In this document: piece by piece, positions 1 through 8,354 of the stretch
Numbering within the stretch: position 1 is the first letter of the stretch
How the letters are laid out: each line of letters starts with the position of its first letter
Assembly: GCA_018648945.1 (NCBI GenBank)
Contig: JABGQJ010000176.1
Coordinates: 1 to 12,234 of the forward strand
DNA: 12,234 nucleotides
Direction: 5' to 3'
DNA from: Victivallales bacterium
GTDB lineage: Bacteria > Verrucomicrobiota > Lentisphaeria > Oligosphaerales > Lenti-02
The notes under the pieces: generated by a model
What the model saw: only the letters and a program-made list of their open reading frames with translations
Databases searched by the model: none
Told to the model about the DNA's origin: nothing
Made by a program: the position numbers and the translations under genes

Positions 1-3000
1 GGACGATGGTGTCACCCTCGGTGGTCTGGGTCGGAACGGTCCCCTCGGTGAGCAGTCGCTCCACCAACCACGCGTCGCCCTTGATGCCCCAATCGGCAGG
101 TTTGACCTGCCACGCTAGCTCGCGGGGTTCGTCGGCGGCATTGAAGAAGACAGCGGCAAGCTCGCCATCCAGCGAACGCCAGATGGTGCCCTGCGCGGCG
201 GGAAGCGTGGCGGGATGGGCCGTGCGGCGGTTCCAAGTGACCGTCATACTGGGCACTGGTTCGGTAGGCCGGATCTCGTCCAGCAACTGACCGTGGACCA
301 TGAATTTCTGGGCGGCCAGACGCACTTGGCTGGCGCGGATCATGAAGTCCAGCTTCTCTCGGTTGGCCTCGGCCAGCAACCAGTTTGAGTTCCAGCCCAG
401 CTGGCAACCCCAGAGGAAGTCGCGCCCCTGCGCCATGGCAAAGGCAGCAAGATTGTCCTTGGGGTCTTGGGGACTGGTGAAGTATATGGTGTAGCCCGTG
501 TAGACGGCGGGCAGGACAGGCACGTCTTCCTGGTACCGGGGCGACCAAGCGAGGAAGGCGTCGATGGTATCCATGTAGGGCTCAGCCGTATTCTCGGTGG
601 TGAGGGTGCATTTCCGCTGCGCAGCTTCGGCCTTGATCGGGGTCATCATCGTGCGGTACGCATCCACCCAATGCCGACCGCCGCCGAGCGGATGGCCGTG
701 GGAGGGGTCGAAACAGATGCGCGGGCGGGCCGCGCCGATCTGGTCCAAGTAGATGCTATTCACCCCGACTTCGGTCATCAGCCGATGGCAGATCTCGCCC
801 ACCTTGTCCTGCCAGACTTTGGTGGTGGGACACATAGGGGAAAGGCGGCGACCAGAACCGTAGACCTCGATATAGGGCTCCATCGAGGGTTCTTTGCAGG
901 AGCCTGCCATTCCCTGAGCGGCAAAGCTGGGGATGTCCCGATCCCAGAGGCGACCATTGATATAGGGCATGATCATCTGCCCCTTGGAGACCAGCTCGCG
1001 CGTGGCCTCGGGGACGCCGGGTTTGGTGGGGAAGTATTCGGGGTAGGTGTGATCGAAGGGAATCTTGTGCCAGTTGTACCAATGGAGCCCGATGCTGAGC
1101 GGCGACCGTTCGTCGGCCTCCAGCATAAAGGGCTTCACGGTGTCCGCGCCGCCGCTGGCGATCCACCACATGCCGAGATCCTCAAGCTGCTGTGGGAAGT
1201 CCTTGCGGTCCCGAATCCAGCCCTTCTTGGTCCAGGCCTGCTGCGTAGCCCATTGCCGGTAGCGGCGGGCCGCCTGCCACCAGTTTCCTCGGTAGGCGGA
1301 GAGGACAACCGGGAATGGCGCCGCTACGTCGGAGCCCGGCACTCCCATGTCTTCGGCGTAGGTGGCAAAGGTGGCGTCCTGGTTCGCGCTCAGGCGAACA
1401 GACTTGGCCCGAGCACCGGGGTCGTGGGCGCCGAAGTAGATGCCGGCTTGCCCCAAATTAAAGGCCATGAACTGCACCGGGCACGCACCGGAGGGGTACG
1501 CGCTGCCAAAGCGTCCCTTGCACTTCTTCCACAGCTTGCCGCCCCAGTTGCCGCTTGGCACGAGAACGTCGGCCGTGCCACGGGGTGCCATGGTGCTGAG
1601 CAGCGGATAGCTGGCCTCCCAGAGGCCAAACACCTTGCTGCGATTGTCGATCTTGATCCGCCACTCGCTCTCCCCTGCCCCCTTCTTCAGCAATACCGTG
1701 GCGGTGACATCGATCACGCCGGGTTCGTCGCCCAGCGCCAGCCCCTGCCAAGTGAGCGTGAGCAACTGGCCATCTGCCGTCTGCGTCACCTTGGCCGTGC
1801 GCTTGCCCTCGGCCCGGTTGTCCAGGAGAAGCTTCTCGTGCTCCTTCTTGTCCGAGCCCTCGGGCACGGCCTGGAATGGGGTGCGGAACTCCAGCCGCCA
1901 GAGACCGGGAGCTTCGTCGCGAGTGTGCACGAACCGGGTGTTGTCCACCAGCCGGTTCTCGATGCCGATGCAGTCGAAGCCCTGCTCCGCGCCCGCGAAG
2001 ACCAGACGCAAGGCGTCGTTCTGCAGTTCATGCGCGCCCTTCGGCGGTGGCAAGGTCTCGGGAGCGGCGGCAGCCACTTCGCTGGATACGAGCCTCGTCG
2101 TCAGCGATGGACCGGAGAGCCAGCGGGAATACCACGCGGAATCGGCGCTGGCCGGCCCGAAATAGAGCGCATTGGACCGATCCACGGTCTTGGCACTCCA
2201 CTGCATCCGGTCAGGGCATACATAGTAGTAGAATTCGTCGGAGGCATCCCAGCAAGTGACCCGACCATACCCCGCGCCAGCGGCATCGGCCTCGGTGGCC
2301 ATCACGGCCCAGCGGCTGTCGCTGATAGACTTGCTCTTCTCTCCCGGCGTGTTCATAGGGTGGAGATTGCCGCCGTTGCCGGTCACGAAGTTGGTATAGT
2401 GGAATTCGTTGCGGGTCAGGTGCAGGAAATGCAGTTCGTTCCACAGCCCATCGTCGTCCTTCTCCATCTTAGAGGTCACCCCGACCACAGGGGAATAGGG
2501 GCTGTAGACGAAACGGTACGTCGCGCGCGGTGTGCCGGGCGCTGGCTTCCTGTTCAGGCAGTAGCGGGCTTGGGTCTCGACCACCACGCGGAGGGGGCTC
2601 TGGAGTACGACCTTGGCTGTGGACTCCGGATCATAGGCGAGCAGGTACTGTCGCTTGGTCTCGCGACGGTAGATGCGATCCAGAAGATAGAGGTCGGGGT
2701 CGTTGCGACCGGACAACTGGAAGCGGACGCCCTTGGGCAGACCGCCAGCGCCCTTCCTCGGGTGACGGATCTCGAAATACGAGTTGCGGATCACCAGCTC
2801 CTTCTCGGTTGATTCCACCACCAGATCACTGCTCGCCGCCGGCGCCGCCCCCGGAACCGCCAGGAACCGACGCTGCCCTCCGGCCTCGGTCACCCCAGGG
2901 AGCATCAGTACCAGTTGGGGAGCATCGCCACTTGCATCCACCACGCTGGGGACTGCCCCCATGCGCTCGCCGTTGGCCCCGATCTCCACCAGACTCGCCT

Positions 3001-3157
3001 TCGCCAGGCCACCAGCCTGCGCCGCCGACACCGGCACCGCCGCGATCGCCTGGAACTGCTCGTGCATCCCATTCTCCACCTGCACCACCGTGCCAGCTGC
3101 CGAAACGAGTGGCAACAGGGAAAGCCAACAGCCGAGGGACCAGCGGGTAGTCTTCAT
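1..3157 (-). CDS. Secreted DUF6259-like putative glycoside hydrolase, 3' end outside window
   Basis: I translated this reading frame by hand. It has no stop over 1,052 codons and runs off the left edge, so the C-terminus is missing. It starts at ATG 3157-3155, with GGAG (3164-3167 on the opposite strand) 6 nt upstream. The N-terminus (MKTTRWSLGCWLSLLPLVSA) is a Sec signal peptide. About residues 90-650 look like successive beta-sandwich regions with a repeated 'xRN/QND...L.F' strand start. A TIM-barrel-like region follows, with HWYNWHKIPFDH (692-703), PYINGRLWDRD, YLDQIGAARP (803-812), a CFDPSHGHPLGGGRHW stretch (815-830) and TTENTAEPYMD (853-863). A small beta domain begins near residue 990. 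The YLDQIG...HGHPxGGG signature matches my memory of DUF6259, an uncharacterised family thought to be glycosidase-like. D805 and E855 or E859 are candidate catalytic acids by inference only. It is divergent from the paralogue pair at 3366. The exact family is from recall; the protein class is fairly sure. Confidence 0.85.
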   Translation of the reverse strand, partial: MKTTRWSLGCWLSLLPLVSAAGTVVQVENGMHEQFQAIAAVPVSAAQAGGLAKASLVEIGANGERMGAVPSVVDASGDAPQLVLMLPGVTEAGGQRRFLAVPGAAPAASSDLVVESTEKELVIRNSYFEIRHPRKGAGGLPKGVRFQLSGRNDPDLYLLDRIYRRETKRQYLLAYDPESTAKVVLQSPLRVVVETQARYCLNRKPAPGTPRATYRFVYSPYSPVVGVTSKMEKDDDGLWNELHFLHLTRNEFHYTNFVTGNGGNLHPMNTPGEKSKSISDSRWAVMATEADAAGAGYGRVTCWDASDEFYYYVCPDRMQWSAKTVDRSNALYFGPASADSAWYSRWLSGPSLTTRLVSSEVAAAAPETLPPPKGAHELQNDALRLVFAGAEQGFDCIGIENRLVDNTRFVHTRDEAPGLWRLEFRTPFQAVPEGSDKKEHEKLLLDNRAEGKRTAKVTQTADGQLLTLTWQGLALGDEPGVIDVTATVLLKKGAGESEWRIKIDNRSKVFGLWEASYPLLSTMAPRGTADVLVPSGNWGGKLWKKCKGRFGSAYPSGACPVQFMAFNLGQAGIYFGAHDPGARAKSVRLSANQDATFATYAEDMGVPGSDVAAPFPVVLSAYRGNWWQAARRYRQWATQQAWTKKGWIRDRKDFPQQLEDLGMWWIASGGADTVKPFMLEADERSPLSIGLHWYNWHKIPFDHTYPEYFPTKPGVPEATRELVSKGQMIMPYINGRLWDRDIPSFAAQGMAGSCKEPSMEPYIEVYGSGRRLSPMCPTTKVWQDKVGEICHRLMTEVGVNSIYLDQIGAARPRICFDPSHGHPLGGGRHWVDAYRTMMTPIKAEAAQRKCTLTTENTAEPYMDTIDAFLAWSPRYQEDVPVLPAVYTGYTIYFTSPQDPKDNLAAFAMAQGRDFLWGCQLGWNSNWLLAEANREKLDFMIRASQVRLAAQKFMVHGQLLDEIRPTEPVPSMTVTWNRRTAHPATLPAAQGTIWRSLDGELAAVFFNAADEPRELAWQVKPADWGIKGDAWLVERLLTEGTVPTQTTEGDTIV

Positions 3158-3365
3158 GCGTATCTCCAGTTACAGTACCGTCTGCGACCGCCTGGAACAT
3201 GGCCCGCAGGAGGTCAATTTGCAACCACCTGGCGTACCTCAACTGAGGAGCAAGACCGAGTCAGTCGGGTGACAGTTGCTCAGGCAGCAGGACAGGTGTG
3301 GTAAGCAGACGACGCGCCCCATGTAGGCAACCGCTTCTCGGCAGAAGACAGATAGGAGAGCGAAG
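3158..3365. other. Divergent intergenic region with both ribosome binding sites
   Basis: These 208 bp separate two outward-reading genes, so promoters for both must lie here or inside coding sequence. Visible signals are GGAG for the leftward gene (3164-3167), AGGAG for the rightward gene (3354-3358, 7 nt before its GTG) and an imperfect dyad at 3207-3231. A weak leftward pair, TTGCAA and CATGTT spaced 17 bp, overlaps the dyad. I find no convincing rightward -35/-10 pair and no small gene. Confidence 0.6.
3207..3231. promoter_or_regulatory. Imperfect 25-bp dyad, possible operator
   Basis: The arms CAGGAGGT and ACCACCTG are inverted copies with one mismatch, around a 9-nt centre containing the palindrome TTGCAA. 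The size and near-symmetry resemble operators of dimeric regulators, and it sits about 50 bp upstream of the leftward gene. A chance match of this quality is possible, and no regulator gene is present in the window. Confidence 0.2.
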
Positions 3366-5717
3366 GTGAAGGCAAACCAACGACTACTGACCACCGCGGC
3401 AGCGTGCCTCACGCTGACCACCTTCCTCGCCGGCGCCCAGGAAGCCGCAACGTCTGGGCCAAGCCTTCTGCACCGCGTGGCAAAGCCAGTTCCCCAGATT
3501 GCCGGGGCCCCGCGCGCCAGCGACGTGTGCATGCGTTCACTGCGCCCGCGCCCGACCAATGCGAAGGATCCTCACAACACGCTCGATGCCATCCGGGGTT
3601 TCCATGTCACCTGGCTGGAATGGACTTACGGCAACGACAAGGGGTTCATCCGCAAGGTCCACGACATGGGGGCAACCTATGGTGGGGCCTTGGCTGCCGG
3701 TTCCTACCGAGGCAAGCAATCGCGCGCGGTCTGGAATGTGCGGGACCGCGAGGGGAATCCCGTCTACGCTACCTGGATGCGGGCCTGGAAAACGCCGAAC
3801 GCTTGGGGGTGCGCCAACCACCCCGAATTCCGGGCCGGGCATGTCCGGGATGCCGTTGCCGCCGTCGCGGCTGGGGCGGATGTACTACAGCGCGATGAAC
3901 CGGGCCAGAACAAGCACGCGGTCCGCTGGGGAGGCTGCTTCTGCGAGCACTGCATGAAGGGCTTCAACCAGTGGCTGGCGACCAACGGCGATCCCGCAGT
4001 CCTGCGGCGGTTGGGTGTTGCCGATCTCAAGGCCTTCGACTACCGCGAGCACCTGCGGGCCAAGGACGCCCCCATCGGGGACGCCTTCGGTGCCTGGAAG
4101 GGCGACGAACTGAAGGCTTACTTCGTACGGTTCCAGACGGATTCCTCGGTGGCATTCGCCCGCTGGTGGCGCGAGGAACTGAACAAGAAGGTCGGGCGGG
4201 AAATCCCCATTTCGTGCAACAATGGCACGCGCCAGTGGACCGACATCGAGCTGACGTTCGACTACTGCATCGGCGAGCTGTCCACCAGCCACGCCACGCC
4301 CAAGTTCCTCTATGCCGCCATGCGCAAGGCAGCGGCTCTCGACAGAACCCAGAGCGTCACCATGCCTCTCCGCCGCACCGGCGAAGAGGAGGCCCCCGAC
4401 TGGGTCCAGCATACTCGCCAGAGCATCGCCACCGTCTACGCCACCGGTGGCCACATCGAGATGCCATGGGACACCTATCTGCCAACGCCCAATGGGAGAC
4501 GCTACTTCGGCAAGCCCGAGAACTACGCCGACCTGACTGCCTTCGTCCGTGGTATGGCCCCCTTCCTCGATGGGTATTCGGATGCCTTCGCGGTTGGCGG
4601 CGAGATCATGGACGAGCGCTGGCTGGATGCCACGCCCCCCGTGACCCCGCTGACGGATGCGGCCGGGATCGTCGCCTTTGCCCGGGCCGTCCCCGGGAAG
4701 GCGGCGGCACCGGTGGCCGTTCATCTGGTCGATTGGCGGGAACAGACCCAGCCCTTCGCCCTCTCGCTGCATCCCCCCGCATTCTTCGCTGGCCGACCGC
4801 TGCGGGTGCGCCTCTTCACGCCCGTGCTGCCACACGACCAGAAGGCCCATGACGAGGCGTTCCGCACCAAAAACTATCGCAGCTTGGTTCGGGAGACGGA
4901 ACTGTCCCGTGGCTTTGTCAACACGGTCGAGATCCCCGCTTTGGGCCCGTGGGGCGTGCTGGTGGTCGATCCGGACCCGACCGCCGCGACTGGTATCTGG
5001 CCACCCTCCTTTGTCACCGACGACCTCGTCTTTCATCAGGAAGCGCGGGTTGCTCTTGATTGCGCCACGCCTGGGGTACGCATGCACTACACGCTCGATG
5101 GCAGCGTGCCTGGCACCGGTTCACCCCGGTACACTGGCTCGCTGACGATCCGCGACACGCGCACCGTTTCGGCCATCAGTGTTCTGGACGGCATCGCCTC
5201 CGCGCTGGTTTCGGCCCGTTTCGTGAAGCGTGAACGTCCAGCGGGCCTCATCGCCAATGGCGAGTTCGACCAGGGGCTCACCGGCTGGAAGCGCGTCGTC
5301 TTCCCCCAGGCCGGAGAGGACGCGCTGGCGGCAGACCCCGACGATGGGCGCAAGCTCTCGGGGCCGAACAGCGCCCGCCTGATCATCCGCCGACCGACGG
5401 GAACGGTCTACCACCTGCGCTTGACCCATCCCTTCACAGCCAAGCCCGGCGTCGAATACACCCTCACCTTCCGCGCGATGGCGGATGGTCCCGTCCATTG
5501 TCGGGTGGGCTTGCAGGCCAGCAATGCCCCCCACAAGGTGCTGGGCATGCGCCACCAGAGCATCGGCAGGGCGCCGCGCCGCTACACCTTGCATGGGCGT
5601 GGACTGAAGAAGGGCGACGCGAACAGCTATCTCGTGCAATTCGATGTGGGCGCAGCGTTGAATGCGGGCCGCACCTTGTGGATCGACGACGTACACTTGG
5701 CAGAGAACGCAGAATAG
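3366..5717 (+). CDS. Secreted TIM-barrel glycosidase-like protein with chitobiase-type and CBM4/9-like domains
   Basis: 783 residues, GTG start preceded by AGGAG at 7 nt. Residues 1-24 form a Sec signal peptide (ending LAGAQ). Residues ~70-410 look like a glycosidase TIM barrel: RDEPG (176-180) resembles the strand-4 NEP motif of clan GH-A, and GHIEMPWDTY (362-371) resembles strand 8. C149, C191, C193 and C196 (CFCEHC) copy the C...CxCxxC spacing of the zinc site in GH42 beta-galactosidases. Residues ~448-535 are a beta domain. Residues ~555-622 (YTLDGSVPG...RYTGSLTI) resemble the chitobiase/beta-hexosaminidase C-terminal domain. Residues ~628-778 (NGEFDQGLTGW...LWIDDVHL) resemble CBM4/9. The following gene is a paralogue, 11 bp downstream and probably cotranscribed. 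Candidate catalytic acids are D177, E178 and E304. The substrate is unknown, and family membership beyond GH42-like/GH-A-like cannot be fixed by eye. Confidence 0.85.
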   Translation: MKANQRLLTTAAACLTLTTFLAGAQEAATSGPSLLHRVAKPVPQIAGAPRASDVCMRSLRPRPTNAKDPHNTLDAIRGFHVTWLEWTYGNDKGFIRKVHDMGATYGGALAAGSYRGKQSRAVWNVRDREGNPVYATWMRAWKTPNAWGCANHPEFRAGHVRDAVAAVAAGADVLQRDEPGQNKHAVRWGGCFCEHCMKGFNQWLATNGDPAVLRRLGVADLKAFDYREHLRAKDAPIGDAFGAWKGDELKAYFVRFQTDSSVAFARWWREELNKKVGREIPISCNNGTRQWTDIELTFDYCIGELSTSHATPKFLYAAMRKAAALDRTQSVTMPLRRTGEEEAPDWVQHTRQSIATVYATGGHIEMPWDTYLPTPNGRRYFGKPENYADLTAFVRGMAPFLDGYSDAFAVGGEIMDERWLDATPPVTPLTDAAGIVAFARAVPGKAAAPVAVHLVDWREQTQPFALSLHPPAFFAGRPLRVRLFTPVLPHDQKAHDEAFRTKNYRSLVRETELSRGFVNTVEIPALGPWGVLVVDPDPTAATGIWPPSFVTDDLVFHQEARVALDCATPGVRMHYTLDGSVPGTGSPRYTGSLTIRDTRTVSAISVLDGIASALVSARFVKRERPAGLIANGEFDQGLTGWKRVVFPQAGEDALAADPDDGRKLSGPNSARLIIRRPTGTVYHLRLTHPFTAKPGVEYTLTFRAMADGPVHCRVGLQASNAPHKVLGMRHQSIGRAPRRYTLHGRGLKKGDANSYLVQFDVGAALNAGRTLWIDDVHLAENAE

Positions 5718-5721
5718 AGGA
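5716..5721 (+). promoter_or_regulatory. Ribosome binding site fixing the GTG start at 5729
   Basis: AGAGGA overlaps the stop codon of the preceding gene and lies 7 nt before GTG 5729. It decides the start, because the frame is open upstream to 5498. Starting at 5729 gives a clean signal peptide and avoids a 220-bp overlap with the upstream gene. Confidence 0.65.
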
Positions 5722-5728
5722 ACCCACC

Positions 5729-8230
5729 GTGCACAACCGCTTTGCACCCCTGATTTGCCTGTTCGTCCTGTCGGCGTCCGTGGCGCAAGCGCAGGTCCCC
5801 GCACCGATTATCGACCTGTCGTTGGCGGGGGACCTCGTGAACCGAGGCTCTCTCGGCGGCACGGCCGCCCTTGTGGAGTATGCCGAAGGAGAGGGACCGC
5901 TCTGGGATGCCTCGGCGCTGGGCGGCTGCGTCGATCTCACGCGCGCCTCGCGGCACGGAGGGGAATTCGGCACGGATGTCTCCCGAACGGGGGGTGCAGT
6001 GGTCTTCCCAGGTGACCAACTGGTCGATATCGACTGCTTTACGGTCGTGCTCTGGGCACGGCAGAACCCGACGAAGAACGGCATCAACTCCCGGCTGGCC
6101 ATGACGGAGACAGGATGGGATCTGCTGCCGAACTCGCGCGGCGTGGGCCTGAGCTTCCTGGCTGGGGGGATGAAGAAGACAAATGCGGGGCTGAGCGTGC
6201 CAGCTTCCGCACGCGGGCGGGTGCCTGCTCTCACCGATTGGCGGTTCATCGCGGTGGCGGTGGATCGGGACACCGTGCGAGGTTGCTTGGGCGGGCTGAC
6301 CCGGGAGGTCGTGCCCATGCGCGAAGCCCCGCGCCCAGGCGCTCTTCGCCCCGCCTGGGGCAAACTGGTGATCGGCAACCTCATCGGGATTCGCCCGTTC
6401 AACGGCTGGCTGGCCCGCTTCCGGATCTACGACCGAGCCCTGTCCTTGGCTGAGATGAGCGCCATCGCCACTGCCGACCGGGCAGACGCCGCCCGGTCGG
6501 GGATAGCCACGCTGCAGCCACGGCCCAAGCCGACCCGGCCGTTGGCGTTCAAGCGCTCCGCCATCCCGTTCTCCACCCGTTGGCAACGAGCCAAGGCCCT
6601 GGAGGTGATGCAGTCGTTCCATGCCACCGACTGCCTGTGGGTCTACGGCAACAAACCAGACTACGCCGCCTCCATTCAGGCCGCCGGTTTGCGCTACCAA
6701 GGCGCCTTGCACGGCCTGCAGGGCACAGCCAAGGCCACGCCGGGGAAGAGCGCCGCAGGCGACACCTCGGGCCGCCATGAGGATCTCGACGGCAACAAAA
6801 ACATGCCGAACTGGATGGTCACCTTCAAGCCACCGCACTACACCGGCTGCTGCAACCAACCCGCGTTCCGCGACATCTTCTTTGCCGACGTCAAGACCTA
6901 TGTGGACATGGGCGTGGACATGATCCACGTCGATGACTCGGCCATGAATGCCTCCTGGGTGGACTACGGTGGCGTCTGTTTCTGCCCCCATTGCCGGGCT
7001 GGCTTCCGCGAGTTCCTGCGCACGACGAAGACGGACGACGAGCAGCGGGCGCTCGGGATCACCGACATCGACACCTTCGATTACCGCGCCCACTTGAAAG
7101 CCCACGGCGTCCCGGATGCGGCCACCTACCGCAAGGAGTTCAAGGACCTGCCGCTGACCCCGGCCTTCGTTGCCTTCCAGACCGAGAGCGCCCGGGCGTT
7201 CTACCGCGAACTGCGCAAACGGCTCGATGGCTGGTCGCCGGCCAAGCACATCGCGATCTCGGTGAACGAGCTTCTGCCCCTGCCCGTCTCCGACCACAAC
7301 GCGCGTCTGGTGCACGCGGACATTGTCGACTTCTATCATGGCGAATCCTACGACCGCACGTTTGCCATGAATCTCACTGCTGGCAAGACGGCCGAAGCCC
7401 TCGGGCTCCAGCATATCTCGACGCCCGTTCTCCTGGGAGTGGCCGACGGCGCGCGCACGCTCGCTCTCGCCTACGCCTTGGGCCAGTTCCAGCTCGTGCC
7501 ATGGGATGTCTACATGGGATCGGATGCGACTGGCAGCCAACCGCGCTACAACGGTACCCGCGCGGATTTCGGTGCCTACTACGACCTCATCCATGCCCAG
7601 CCGCAACTCTTCGACACGGCCCGACCACTGGCATCGGTCGGCGTGCTGGTGAACGCAGATGTGGAGGATACGCTCCACGTGACCCAGTTCTGCGAGCAGC
7701 TGGCCGCGCGCCAGATCCCGTTCCAGCTCCTGGTCGCCGCCACCCGCCAATCGCGCATCCCGCTACGCGAGGCAGACCTGCACGGATTGCAGGCGCTGAT
7801 TGCCCTCAGCCCGGTCGAGACCTTGGCAAAGGACGACCGCACCTGCCTGGAGGGGATCCTGGCCGAGCGGCGTCTGCGGCTGATCGATCCCGCCGCCGAC
7901 CTGGATGCCCTCCTCACTGCCTCCGGCCTGGACACGATCCGCCTTGAGGGACCCCCGGGAGTGTACCTGTTCCCGCGTCGGGCAGACGATGGGACGGTGC
8001 TCATCCATGTCGTGAACTGGAACCTCTCGGCCGACCCCAAACGCCCCGAGACCTACCGCTTCGTGACCGTCAACCTGCGCCGCTGGGGAGCGGTTCGCCG
8101 CGTCACCTATTGGCAGCCAGGAGAAGAGCCAACCGAACTGACCCCGGAGGTGCATGCCGATAGTGTCCGCATCACCCTACCGAAGCTGGCAACGTGGGGC
8201 ATTCTGGCTCTCGCGCCGGCTGCGCCTTAG
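5729..8230 (+). CDS. Secreted LamG plus TIM-barrel glycosidase-like protein, paralogue of upstream gene
   Basis: 833 residues from GTG 5729. The signal peptide is MHNRFAPLICLFVLSASVAQA. Residues ~25-250 are a LamG/concanavalin-type sandwich (TVVLWARQ, WRFIAVAVDRD, GWLARFRIYDRALSLAEM). Residues ~275-630 are the barrel core shared with the upstream gene: GCCNQPAFR matches GCANHPEFR, GGVCFCPHC matches GGCFCEHC, ITDIDTFDYRAHLKA matches VADLKAFDYREHLRA, FQTESARAF matches FQTDSSVAF, and PWDVY matches PWDTY. Cysteines 374 (or 375), 417, 419 and 422 keep the GH42-like zinc spacing. D402 and E539 align with D177 and E304 of the paralogue, but the paralogue's E178 is D403 here. Residues ~640-740 may form a trimerisation or amidotransferase-like fold. 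Residues ~755-828 form a C-terminal beta domain (LIHVVNWN). No chitobiase or CBM domain is present. Probably cotranscribed with the upstream gene. Enzymatic activity is inferred. Confidence 0.85.
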   Translation: MHNRFAPLICLFVLSASVAQAQVPAPIIDLSLAGDLVNRGSLGGTAALVEYAEGEGPLWDASALGGCVDLTRASRHGGEFGTDVSRTGGAVVFPGDQLVDIDCFTVVLWARQNPTKNGINSRLAMTETGWDLLPNSRGVGLSFLAGGMKKTNAGLSVPASARGRVPALTDWRFIAVAVDRDTVRGCLGGLTREVVPMREAPRPGALRPAWGKLVIGNLIGIRPFNGWLARFRIYDRALSLAEMSAIATADRADAARSGIATLQPRPKPTRPLAFKRSAIPFSTRWQRAKALEVMQSFHATDCLWVYGNKPDYAASIQAAGLRYQGALHGLQGTAKATPGKSAAGDTSGRHEDLDGNKNMPNWMVTFKPPHYTGCCNQPAFRDIFFADVKTYVDMGVDMIHVDDSAMNASWVDYGGVCFCPHCRAGFREFLRTTKTDDEQRALGITDIDTFDYRAHLKAHGVPDAATYRKEFKDLPLTPAFVAFQTESARAFYRELRKRLDGWSPAKHIAISVNELLPLPVSDHNARLVHADIVDFYHGESYDRTFAMNLTAGKTAEALGLQHISTPVLLGVADGARTLALAYALGQFQLVPWDVYMGSDATGSQPRYNGTRADFGAYYDLIHAQPQLFDTARPLASVGVLVNADVEDTLHVTQFCEQLAARQIPFQLLVAATRQSRIPLREADLHGLQALIALSPVETLAKDDRTCLEGILAERRLRLIDPAADLDALLTASGLDTIRLEGPPGVYLFPRRADDGTVLIHVVNWNLSADPKRPETYRFVTVNLRRWGAVRRVTYWQPGEEPTELTPEVHADSVRITLPKLATWGILALAPAAP

Positions 8231-8233
8231 CCA

Positions 8234-8284
8234 GGCAAGAAAGGGACGCAAAGGACCAGAAGGACCAGAAGGACCAAAGGGACA
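8234..8284 (+). repeat. Purine-rich GGGAC/GGACC repeat, upstream copy A
   Basis: It begins GGCAAGAAAGGGACGCAAAG and continues as three 9-bp steps of AAGGACCAG/AAGGACCAA, ending AAAGGGACA. Copy B at 8355-8398 has the same anchor and end but fewer steps. The inverted form of the same text occurs downstream of the four-helix-bundle gene. It starts 4 nt after the stop codon of the upstream gene. Confidence 0.75.
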
Positions 8285-8319
8285 ATCCAGAGGCAGAGAC
8301 TCCCTGTCCCTTGGGTCCT
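8270..8319. other. Hairpin formed by inverted repeat copies; possible weak terminator
   Basis: Positions 8270-8284 (AGGACCAAAGGGACA) pair with 8305-8319 (TGTCCCTTGGGTCCT) at 14 of 15 positions around a 20-nt loop. It lies 40-90 nt after the end of the two-gene plus-strand unit, so it could end or protect that transcript. There is no T run after the stem, so it is not a standard intrinsic terminator. It may simply be a by-product of inverted repeat copies. Confidence 0.4.
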
Positions 8320-8325
8320 CTTGCC
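8300..8325 (-). repeat. GGGAC-rich repeat, short inverted copy
   Basis: Read on the minus strand it is GGCAAGAGGACCCAAGGGAC followed by AGGGAG. It shares the GGCAAGA anchor and the GGACC/AAGGGACA blocks with copies A and B but lies in the opposite orientation between them. Confidence 0.5.
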
Positions 8326-8354
8326 TTGACACACTTGCATCCTCAGGATCAACG

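Noticed and set aside
467..2812. Plus-strand open frame of 781 codons opposite the DUF6259-like gene
   Set aside because: It is codon-aligned antisense to a gene with signal peptide, domains and motifs. Its own translation shows no recognisable domain, and long antisense frames are common in GC-rich DNA.
3885..5087. Minus-strand open frame of 400 codons inside the first paralogue
   Set aside because: Antisense shadow without recognisable motifs.
5498..5728. N-terminal extension of the LamG-containing gene to 5498
   Set aside because: It would overlap the preceding gene by 220 bp and bury the signal peptide; GTG 5729 with AGAGGA fits better.
5627..7750. Minus-strand open frame of 707 codons opposite the paralogue pair
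   Set aside because: Antisense shadow crossing the junction of two well-supported genes, with no domain or ribosome binding site.
8326..8331. TTGACA as a -35 box for the four-helix-bundle gene
   Set aside because: No acceptable -10 box lies 16-18 bp downstream (TCAACG at 17 bp), so a promoter is not supported.
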